In this document: positions 57,201 through 59,208 of the stretch, one piece after another
How positions within the stretch are numbered: the stretch's first letter is position 1
Layout of the letters: each line of letters opens with the position of its first letter
Assembly: GCA_937887565.1 (NCBI GenBank)
Contig: CALABS010000008.1
Coordinates: forward strand, 85,817-149,816
Length of the DNA stretch: 64,000 bases
Source: an uncultured Rhodospirillaceae bacterium
Lineage (GTDB): Bacteria; Pseudomonadota; Alphaproteobacteria; Rhodospirillales; Magnetospirillaceae
Reading direction: 5' to 3'
Notes under the pieces: generated by a model
Told to the model about the DNA's origin: nothing
The model's input: only the letters and a program-made list of their open reading frames with translations
The model's database searches: none
Made by a program: the position numbers and the translations under genes

Positions 57201-59139
57201 TCGGCCCGGCCACAAGGACAGCGAGGGGCTCGTCGCCCAGTACTCCACGTCCGAGGCCATGCAGGCGTGGCAGACCGAGCGCGGGGAAAAGGCGCGCCTG
57301 AAGGCGGCCCAGGGCGCCGCGCGCTCCAATGAGATCACCGGCCTCGTCCGTCCTGTCGCCGTGGCGGGTGTCATGGGTGCCGGCTTGGCCGCAACGGCGG
57401 CCGCGGCGCGCAACGGCACGCTCAATGACATCGGCGCCAATCTGGCAGATGCGGTGGCGACGGCTGCCGAGCCCGCCATGCGGGCGGTTGCCGAGCTCGG
57501 TGCCCAGAAGGACGGGTTGCTGATGCAGGGCGAAGGCATTGCCCGGGAAGGGCTCGGTGCCATCAAGGAGGCCGCCGGCAGTGCGCTCGGCAATGCCACG
57601 TTGACGGCCGAAGGCGTGCGGGATCAGGTCGTCGGAGCCGCCCAGCAGGTTGCCGGCGACAGGTTTGCCCGGGAAGGGCTTGCCCGTCTTGACGGCGTGG
57701 ATGTGAAAGCCGAGGGGCTGCGCTTGCAGGGTGAAGGAGCCCTTGATGCCGCGAATGCTTCCTTGATGCCGGGCGACGGCAATGTCACGGGGTTTTCCGA
57801 CCTCAAGGACGAGGCCGGCAAGCTTGTCGCCGAAAAGGCGGCTGAAGCGAAGATCGCGGCCGGACAAGCCCTGGAGCAGGCGTCTCCCGGCGTGGAAGCG
57901 GGCATCGACAAGGTTCGTGACCTGACCGACCAGGTTGGGGCCATCGCAGGGCAGGCGGGCGACCGGATCGACGCCGTCCTCGACAGCGGCCGTTCCTTCG
58001 CGGAGTCGCTTGCGGGCGACCCCATTCACGGCGTCGCAGCGCCGTCCGTGAACCCGATCGGGGAGATCTCCCTCGACAGCGGCCGTTCGTTCGCGGACTC
58101 GCTTGCGGGCGATCCCATTCATGGAGCGGCTGTTCCGTCCATCAATCCGATCAACGAGGTTGGCAAGAAACTTTCCGAAATCAGTGATGCGATGATGGAG
58201 CCGGTCGCGTCGCAGGCCGCCCAAGCGGCAACCGCGGCCAAAGCCTCCGTCGGCGACGCCGCCGGGCAGGTGGTTTCGGAAGCTGCCAGGTCCATTGGTG
58301 GAGATGGCATCCTGCAGGCGGTCACCGCCAAGCTCAGCGCGGCCGGTGCCGCGCTGGGAGGAGCTGCCGATGCCGCGTTGACGGGTGGGCTGGTGTCCGC
58401 GACCATGGCGACCGCCATGTGGGCCGTGCGCCGGTCCATGCGGCTCGCCAACTTCGAGCGGGCAGCCAAGGAGGCGCCGTGGACGCTCACTCCGAAGGAA
58501 TTCGGTCAGGTGGCCTCCCGTCTTTATGACGTCAGGCGCGATGGAAACAAGGTTACCTTGGTGGACAAGGTCAACGGCAAGGAAGTCTTCGCCTTCAGCG
58601 GCAACCAGAAGGTTTCGGCCCGCGAGGCGGTGACGGCTTATCACCTCGCCATTGTCGAGCAGGCCAAGGAGAAGGGACTGGCCATTCCGGAGCGCGTCCT
58701 GATGGGGCATGCGGCCGAGGCCGATCGCCGCCGTTCGTCCGCGCACGATCATCTGGGCGACCGGGGGAGGCGCGTCCTGGGCCTGGCGGGTCTCGGGACC
58801 AATGCGACAAAGACGCTCGGTACCGCGAAAGGTGTCGTGATGGACGCTGGCGAGCTCAGCCGCAAGGCCGCCCATGCGTTGCGTGCGGCGCCGATTGCCC
58901 GGTTGTCCGACAACAGCAAGGCGGCGGCGTACGAACTGGCGACGTCGTTAAAGGGCCTTCCCGGGCACCTGCTCGACCAGGTTGCCGCCAGAACCCGCAA
59001 AGCAATGGCAGCGGCCAAGCCGGCCGAAAGCCGGCCGCTGGCAACGGCCTACAAGGTCGTTTCCAACGAGATCTCCACCAGGATCGCGGGCCAGGACCGT
59101 GACCGGCAGACCGTCCGCCAGGGCGGACGGGAACGCTAG
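33253..59139 (+). CDS. giant polyvalent reading frame 2 (8628 codons): ART, methyltransferases, SNo-type helicase, zincin
   Basis: An uninterrupted frame from GTG 33253 (poor leader; TTG 33280 possible). Domains by residue: 144-148 HEVLH, zincin-like N-terminus; about 1055-3600, repeated modules; about 1260-1340, ParB-like segment (LWEGNTRVGVAAHLGVPSI); 1357-1520, ART-PolyVal-type ADP-ribosyltransferase (DAYHGT); 2745-2890, methyltransferase-like fold with DAWAGAGNN (2782-2790) but no NPPF; 3715-4003, N6-adenine methyltransferase with ADPTAGHG (3745-3752) and NPPF (3803-3806); 4154-5100, strawberry-notch-type superfamily 2 helicase with TGMGKGR (4251-4257), RDETQ (4381-4385) and QMLGRIDRTDQ (4850-4860); about 5460-5605, DUF6884-like; two ART-half-like regions near 6340 and 6560; 7421-7425 HELYH with E7461, zincin; Ala-rich C-terminal part ending RQGGRER. 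Methyltransferase plus helicase recalls P1 DarB, an injected antirestriction protein. It is probably several genes in one frame: see 45263, 45712 and 56758. Confidence 0.75.
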   Translation: MEKCWGIRRLDTGLDITAQDFDAAAAFDDRRRAGNADRILRIGRRRYELVAPGAMAVNTMGDEPFLRTFIARLRPVAGQLMPQDLAEGRVKATDALMLYRGQDDGRIVIQPANGLLVPVQAGRPAHQVLMARLHDADPVETLHHEVLHLHFREGRLTDDEILRLRDDPGILEYGLARYPIESRYPDNQHLEEVLAHFCGEWGVSGSALSPRWEVRPLHAQQPGQRQPGGGPGSGDERDRAGERDRAADLLNTPEALAATGASAPRALTDLAGRLASGEYGRRPADPDFARWAIEQSGFAVDELPPLVIRYRVGAVDLDEVSPVVPEHGREIAGWNDGWSAIQARRASAAERRAAIDRHIGRLDRTAVEDCVDRISLARALAALVASRPNRGQRADWPGSERIQWINNRLAELSGSKGRPSRVLDELAREAPPKSERPEMPADHRPWPDLLPSTKAGNAVRDAIDATLRSLGPKTRINAALFLGRRLDSIAELVMRQIDAETAAKDAGLDYRPTCLLDCDPNARWSYQGRPLTRAESSFFHRSVERARVLVDYPELDGREQEALDRIAAGFARGDHDFLPGGLFRAMDGGLRVHGMDGWRMAIMPLFDVEGQPIDPASGKASTVDWNLDTVAGEIASHVILPPIDIERALDWAERRMQPLLLTKAQRQALSVPSTFDPVISRKDHIRSLARRDVLTAGEALSGSRLHPKLDGRRCTQAEAIYYRHLRDNAQALFHRSGADVPPPAAGKAGYEEKAAGEKAAGFDVAVVGDRSYSAGVSSGLPGGNVHWGDWRPASIPEDRWDHFTEQFLGDGEVDCSDQAYGHLMFDDPQFLHFRFPPIREWWSRTIEWSDRHDDWPPHPDVVGVARKAIGTDLANEFMRPDGRFDLAAIRAAEPKAAARVEEEMFAAWLELARDDQRNGWPNWAEGGHGLMEEFSDLRNDLSNYLEAQLSATFMLDTVERDGSVSLPSGETRHFRVLHSRNMGIAQLWSLREGQLDALLEETSTPERAQLLAERVALGGRAHSDIVNDPWRETEGDQWGYRRHIDVLGQDGAMRRSGGFARDGLAVVPLETRSGRPADSSGHPHQVIHLPTGLALGAPLPDRTQAMRLAEAFLPVAEWTRISFANLPGRREALQPEIERISETMRERLRRERIDDLRAQSAARRQAASDTGLADALGGEGPRFKVAGADGNLASFRSDNPGGAWLRDTVRRAESYMADPQAGPVTRKGLIGQYTAWMGPMSLPVAFLRSLPGASDEIREPGAPSFDTLLAKVATDGWKPDAPVHLAVNHKGEAYLWEGNTRVGVAAHLGVPSIEAAVTWFNGGELADGPASPERLAVLAEAGSALTPAAFKAADYTVDAYHGTASDFERFERTRDIGYHVALTPNQADFHATKTALEDGSGAFVMPLKVQAARPLHMEDLGSWYPVKVAEELERLGVAPRGFADTVWREGGSPFDESYAEPDAFGHMAGLVVSQMKAQGYDSIAYDNRADGEDCRGPALILFEPSQLKCRFATEFDSNDPRISYAAVGSIFTHAGGGLRWGDWRPFRAEPGEIVAFLHGLDDEEGMERQFYHDEAGELIQDPEGNPAERIWDDYPRLRTATRNRLLLASEQQCVPEEMGLNELVRKVAPELGNLPLAMIAADHQEAFDAVCKAYLDKLFAAVRRDREELPDGDIYYLEEDDPAIWEEWTDFHTALAWELSYRTAEEFFADCLVRDSIREPGRSGYRVLHSRSNNRVHLWQVGDDGRFLSWSDPHGNRFIDEQAFVGDFSWAQGEPAEWADRAMREADAHAGGESLEQERFNAPVRPGETAGRWNLRKRMTIVVGEGRRHVSGFSRDGLAVVPLVRSQDHGFRRIGPAVHQVIHVATGLGLGEPFPSREQAMQLAEALVDLAPWKDIDYTNLDRHRDVIRTQVAEAERQIRASIRAGAAADLRAEAARRRSQPVTVDDAFGGGPAFSARPIEWQSRDKTPFSVGMPEGSAAGHGKGTDGRFEDLVRLAWDGCGPAALAAAAAARGLPADACRRIAAPIVLARPGWTPPGWLFRSVLAQRMAREEAALDEAWLAETVPAAEIALFVASEAVQPGTMVVAAPGAWGRLAALSLAQSLAGSGVEIAGMSPQALADMTVGEIQTVLGAGSVTEPQQAARERRAIELHILAAQHAGRTFARHPELARCAAWDREKPAQAVLFSVTEADGGLRLGCEPVFPGDARFDDKGEGPAFDPATGIAALRAVTRGGADLSDLYAALEERAHMDMTDFESAKERVLDRKKQELAAAFPLPDRLVEDYLDDWGILDEERCEVRTRHLRLHGVDFTANGLPWDNPLNGGFDEAAFDLEWRESIEVEARDRAWLRTRDELVEQGVYDERAVENEARSGDLFEEIVEEWDERTMAEIDKDLEGAEYLFDQDGNFLLLARHGRTGFEIWRADYGGQMEDVGYAFGETPEEAYAQAVRVATALSLSGAGFLSSELEKPVNELGDPDRWEPETITVYGGGGRYNKGFVRGAFGVAPARKEVFNPFRRRTVEGLRAWRVIHLPTGIALHPLQPSMQAAMQVAERLEGLADWKSLTLGAIAAGSDGHSVRDRLQAMVRAAVKSERDTRAGEIRAQAEARRTGQGVVSADAFQGAWFAVGNPQPGNGAVPGPNRFSLGTKDILRELDRCDTGLARRTRFEDFTTLASCSLQNQLHQPGSPEWLKHEHEYMGVMRRYLDRNRRDDEATYAGLVGRVMLEMQSGHRDVLGPAWEQLVKPRDRLINPPEMARLLAATSLTEDSVRQAIEERGYVSMYDAWAGAGNNTLAAAAHLSSMGFDPRRHLHAVLVEPDPVAARVGMIQASAGIIPATVLHGDPLTGEVWRRWTTPASVGFALAHGLVKDGRPETPVPDADEIARRTHNQRHGQQSMFDVAEPPRFSLGIPHALVFSARGPDPDWNAPVPRFDRRTALALPPDPADVKERASRLFGDARRDVRIQMLDLYGPAFIFRPEDFARLKEECRAEAEAQVRREAETDGGEVPRLLDPAVEAEIDGRAERLAYDRSPCPVGEIDERAFDGAYAGLVEDIAWRQAVELAEADARRDAPRLCEDEAGIGYSIRVDGDEAEVFVPDGRSLGALPSFIHAVGLAEAHARGDDIALLRDPAQPLNHAGPPDRWHLRPAIRITVSGSEAEPAFAVIRDALARGPFAVSRNSYDRQAIDEQPGWQITHLASGMRIVPILATREQAMSLAERLAETFPAVAGLGDWHSLTRSMIATDPAVVAAIRELRRKTDALLAHVRSEAVAGAQAESLARRETAAPSAAGDGFEVPAWSVGGPGEGLTSAAEPPVFDTFGAWVPDHRERAALRRIWFTEDQFVEQAARDMFHAWCREQGIEDLHPYDEQELQGQFWEMAANRELDEWLANAQSVRSQDGKYLLADLPNVDHLRVFDLDDDGLPEQEIGRADTRETAAQLARLHALTGMVTYTAEDLPPDRLNLPGGQDWRRTDVCVFTETGGVNTARGFKRGSLGVVPAASTTPRSMEWRSRRPGWLVVHLATGLAVGKPHAQRDTAIAVAGHLMESEPELAALTLDNLPERKPVLWPRLAVLENAARLAGRADAAARARSESDARRAAMVPSEVEDAFGASAVFKAAEAVIGQADIDALALHIRDRVQAGGAWPSIVHLRKEAEHVLGQPIRPGSLAAKAVEEATEAGAVMAAAALAAEGRPAETVFAELRGIAARLPNLSTRTSSSVRNQAYSTPLPISYVAARLAGVRAGKTVADPTAGHGALLLGAETGQAFVNEIDPARADRLEAMGFTVTREDAADWRPRDPVDRIVANPPFGSLRAVSDLGGPAWKLTGGRVYLTPDGIATRVEPGTVAPFTTSADQAIAWNTLSRLKPDGRAVLILEAPLSETADARRQAYETREMRGFMHELYNRFNVVDHVTLAGDLYSTQGASWPVDMIIIDGRGRSARPLPAALLPERITTLDHLAAYAGRHAWGELLDAKAWRFAEMQAQADARTAMDRVTDQYDVIDEEFPDDDTVQGVVETPAVRAGNGLDAGGPSGDAGGRPAHILSDAHDGGRLSAGAGREDQGSAGVRAGPAADDQYAGSGRSDRFHRLDGSGAGRSGHDADLREHPPEGSDRGPTGDGGGGDAAAGSRSRGDAGGPAGRAQDTVLNPEHGKGGGEDVTLNLARQIPYEPLSKGPRLECLVPQNLAVPTRIALQDLDRRLKADGFEDVDHFLVDRLGYGSRQELWQALAAEQCDFVALAIDQFERGGSFINGSMTGMGKGRHNAALIRYADRRGILPIFFTERPDLYAALARDLADIGSGHLKLLATDAGLTGAKAIDLPDGTRLTTRPKEAHDRVLDEIVRTGELGPHGDVLVSSYSQMQTVKGNETSRRRLMASVAPGALLLRDETQNAAGDGLETKPGLPPNRAEFLRNIMWQAEAVGDSSATWAKRPDILDLYARTDLRMAAPIAEIGGVAARGGVPMLQALSGMLAQAGQYGRLERDLSGVEYVFEVVDTDHRMVDRFAAALRAIYRFSEFKEGLLAGKVGNRLRQTAQKALPDGATGKVGLDSLNFSSLVHNLTAQGLLAIKAEPAAAEAIALLKRGETNRKLIDAVHAAEGDRHPPSGWADLLSDAAGDDGVLQAAVAEIRHLAESPAAAKAWLEKDGTIGKDRLAAFLGPRKPVFGLHNTMGSFIEQFASDTDGKPGEVLGADFGDLLIRYLDRTRDVLIGDPFGAKERIRLTDGDLGADGMALYREARKLIGETDWTNMHVSPIDHVKWRLESAGFDVGEITGRHHVLDYSQGEPVYRVRPPAEVSKAQAVRTKDAFNAGRLDAVIINQSGASGIDLHAARKFSDRTPRAMLLLQAHPNVDTHVQMLGRIDRTDQEFRGSYRHLVADVPAELRPAAALAKKLATLNATTMATRDGVFGSGGLDILNPIGDRAIARLMEIDSAMHWKMGFPLKLTSKGDGLEVPDAARKVTGRMALLAVREQERLARMIEEEYASELRRAEAMGESLEAKTLDLRARPVERVELGGTAGADKVSSPFAGPYWVYRMDVRRLQRPYRWVFVEQRLRDELAMAKDTPSGEYHREAARWTAARRKELSARFSSFLARRLEGKDDKRKVGIQKRLAAQFKEVDDTLANLPPGTRVRVELPQQPGDDARSVVYGVVAAVKPGGRTANPAAPGDWRLHLIVADAMREIDVPFSQIAGVGKPKGQEFVITRAEKAVVTENGKAVTKPIPQLFDEGARQAREERLVVTGNLLAGYARYPRGQVMFFTDEQGAVRPGILLPKDADMAAVLAAQPVAFSDPDHVLDYLEDGIDARKRREILSSDGAIAIRAANPGEEAVVDGRLGAIRIDVAAARSVGGRYFLDQAVVKAAGADFVSVGGEMRVTVPAEQFGAVFEALKAAGATFVTRHDLEDARAITGMELPRPETTKELTGAVVGAALPPSLSTPAPESERAAQARPASSAGKEAAVPAGAADDNRRLLVIACTQSKAPDSGEIPAVDRYTGYGFDVLKAQLASLPADARPDVVILSARHGFIPGDRPIAAYDEMLTPDAANRLKRDAATAAAVEDLLGRGSYKDVMLFGSELYRDVMRSFTHHFPAGAAVTEVSGGVLAQKAQLKQWLLNGRQAIGREAVADRNAPVRDRESLPAFVRPPFVRPGAPRYGFAAEFSVGPQDMRETVSAVLDALDGARALWPDVERDDALAAQLRAAAALAAVGDREGAVSAIGPIAEKIRVVAEAADAWWAIEGRDGSEAPGKRLLAVLDGLQGKFAFGRDVTLVTDGFSEPKLLSGPSVPGPTRDGREVHRVLDVPETVTDRALVERFDSSLDPGRFVHAYSRVLGRGPARQFSVGDLPTPSPRMMAESAQAARQLIGEVMDRHGGLPMETAFAFGMSSLGLLDGVSGMYRVLDEIADGRFNDPAAVQRLAERGHGDFLRSTGGMFPTGDAVERGIEACVELADEEARDGLREILAPIARACWAAEDMHAALGIVGAGMADGMDGRFQAVDIAREVLQLAGDPTMTAAMRETDHILAHFGRMERRARWLGDAEHLADIMRQRAELPQLRRLVADLAAGEETLYSAGRSHHPSYSDWSVKADAGAAELEAMGWIRADVPITTAEGLASFPGFVNEAVAPGLAVIPAPAVTATLSDIDPDEARWRVLHVASGIPLGAYHRTKAGLVVAPYPHMYTAAAAARAAQNMAGAADWPTLVPDELPQAERARITQEVGSAFEKERVADIDDWIGRGILSFDAADARSRGFDVDNTFWIAVDDGERPEILIENGMIRAFPKREHCADIDGRSQAPVHLRVDRPAYFGRGEVASDVKEALKPFFDQNEEVLRDNFRKAIHADAAKIGEIGGESPDTVADRAAATFSFDSFIEAVALGDWRMAGAGRYDGSLLDFILLHLKDAGYDSAVMPNQLDVGEEQVFVFQPSRVTMAWNQVEASITAARARADEERARDAAWRAKYNETERSRMAAARDEGIATFDVDRLEERGFNTDSASIRWVAVENKDFPAVGESFTDAGGTVYLRRSDAENRGGAEAAPVYLRHGFTANLAAPGDKELAVLADAHQQLALDSLYPSLLDFQQAVRHGRWPGGDVRDAVLDMFRTAGFHSVEYCDVGLTQLHVFDASDVAVAWDALYRARLERRFTDAVSGPALAAAAQRAALAAPRLLLGGPDGTAQEPARPRSSVERAAEVRALVGPVPIIGFVDDSGAMRLFDADARRAKQLLPDLTVVEIDEMAEVLVQAHDRVRVATALGRQSCDGFVAASVDPAAGHLVVETFLRDEVKREIVDDEKAASLLDNPEARQRERARDRASAWGQKDLPARYADVEISARRHEIPALKDGGRYVIYGERAERARSAGGVLAANFSGAGRAATTWIPDTKDSLLAAGQVLADAGIELCLSTSYDRRSHPWVVFKMQPSTMAREASREATVVSGIGNTEVGVHAAVKHSHGRHGVALVRHADDASWRSYGDDARHIAAAIGGDPVDVQDPDGAVHAMVEIPAAREKELVDRLAAVGIAAVLAVYAGSGVGDAQVSIQTFQPERRKEAELVSEGAASRPASAPSPVQPTESASRSGQAEAMPSAGSREAADADPAFQHWQRVKEARGTRLVMVRDAGQIKCFEADAETAAGASPRCASLLRSQAMPGGRARAVLFFSSYMSASVVDDLTRAGLRVTLVEPDAQGQLVTRDYDPPQPAEATPAATAPSVPGGTQLRPDASISLAERLRHEAAAKAAALAPPTTANALRIHLDEALADLNGMGPDARADQLTAVLSGRGLLNASLHREVARHSRDVFPLSAGYVVFRDPITQRWHYDPMEQFISRCGPDGRLAGAFARAAIDVLADWTGRYIREIDASFAHDLAEAKAEIMDFAAEMNPDVDVRFVDRLFADGRSMVDSGVGTADRNPVLGMYFRNFNVLAVSTDLSRGDPVETAYHELYHSLAPLLTPKELAILAERFPARGTRTAEEAAAEAFSEWALDKAETLQAVRSRHSHSARHGDIDAVRGDSRDASHSADIDGRRRIQLPAWKETAVADAFDTLGRFLEKANNVLRGRGFQTWDDIFIRVRTGDVVRRAKVFDVAATIDPREAARLAKGAGLMRLADSLTHYTRRIGRKALTGEAVYRLLRAHLSDEAILDGLRRGGYHAPRDLGGATTLITTRDALAAVDLDRQRQVTPIDVGSSLDRAATATVRPTASQPASTAYTRPAPVAVSAKPGGIVRPMQQAATVSRFSIGAGPDESLLPGDGWEAAACLDGAIGFRVRTAAQILAASRTRSAIRRAKLLAEVRELTDMAVRLEHAFLRWAETDPVQADRLRTRFARVTGAKFLDPAIGLQHTLPIMGSAGTIMEAGVSDASMLKVDGVGASSGEHSMPKKPGVEIPANAVALYVSLSEHERLRREGRWPSDPEINRERLMYDVSSSHWYITPDHPMFGEMVSSYGTHAAQKKWEAELEERRQAEALVFQQTRDGTPIYLAGKDVEKLRRHPAVNFDRRSGLFRVRPGHKDSEGLVAQYSTSEAMQAWQTERGEKARLKAAQGAARSNEITGLVRPVAVAGVMGAGLAATAAAARNGTLNDIGANLADAVATAAEPAMRAVAELGAQKDGLLMQGEGIAREGLGAIKEAAGSALGNATLTAEGVRDQVVGAAQQVAGDRFAREGLARLDGVDVKAEGLRLQGEGALDAANASLMPGDGNVTGFSDLKDEAGKLVAEKAAEAKIAAGQALEQASPGVEAGIDKVRDLTDQVGAIAGQAGDRIDAVLDSGRSFAESLAGDPIHGVAAPSVNPIGEISLDSGRSFADSLAGDPIHGAAVPSINPINEVGKKLSEISDAMMEPVASQAAQAATAAKASVGDAAGQVVSEAARSIGGDGILQAVTAKLSAAGAALGGAADAALTGGLVSATMATAMWAVRRSMRLANFERAAKEAPWTLTPKEFGQVASRLYDVRRDGNKVTLVDKVNGKEVFAFSGNQKVSAREAVTAYHLAIVEQAKEKGLAIPERVLMGHAAEADRRRSSAHDHLGDRGRRVLGLAGLGTNATKTLGTAKGVVMDAGELSRKAAHALRAAPIARLSDNSKAAAYELATSLKGLPGHLLDQVAARTRKAMAAAKPAESRPLATAYKVVSNEISTRIAGQDRDRQTVRQGGRER
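45263..45679 (+). CDS. 138-aa gene in another frame inside giant frame 2
   Basis: MTTPFKGWLRHLPFEPATAW starts at 45263 with GAGGAG 8 bases upstream. Third codon positions are overwhelmingly G or C and the composition is that of a normal protein (TADAYLRALAEKTKALLASV, ADPVMTLICGNTLLRDRIVD). In the same bases the giant frame reads a Gly/Asp/Arg-rich string typical of a shadow (GSGAGRSGHDADLREHPPEG). It lies exactly between the methyltransferase and helicase regions. Function unknown. Confidence 0.7.
   Translation: MTTPFKGWLRHLPFEPATAWMPADLPATLAVVLPTSFRMPMTADAYLRALAEKTKALLASVPDPRPMISMLEAAVPTDSIAWTDPALADPVMTLICGNTLLRDRIVDRLAMGGAVMPLREVAPEETLADLLAGLRTLS
45690..45714 (+). promoter_or_regulatory. 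internal ribosome-binding site and start before the helicase
   Basis: GGGAAAGGGGGAGGGGAGGA lies directly before an in-frame GTG at 45712 (MTLNLARQIPYEPLSKGPRL), 32 bases after the stop of the 138-aa gene. Translation from here would give a 4475-aa helicase-containing protein that is independent of the upstream methyltransferase part. Confidence 0.6.
56678..56760 (+). promoter_or_regulatory. AT-rich internal operator, -10 box, RBS and start in giant frame 2
   Basis: Within the giant frame, CAAAATTTCTTG (56678-56689) repeats the operator at 33205 exactly; TATAAT lies at 56742-56747 (no good -35); GGAGG at 56748-56752 precedes an in-frame GTG at 56758. The stretch is visibly AT-richer than its surroundings. 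A separate 793-aa product (56758-59139, Ala-rich, amphipathic, ending RQGGRER) is likely made from here. Confidence 0.55.
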
Positions 59140-59208
59140 GGCAGGGGAAACGGCAGGAAGGGGGCCCGGTCTCCTTTCCGCGTTCCCGCTTTTCCAGGGG
59201 GCCAATCC

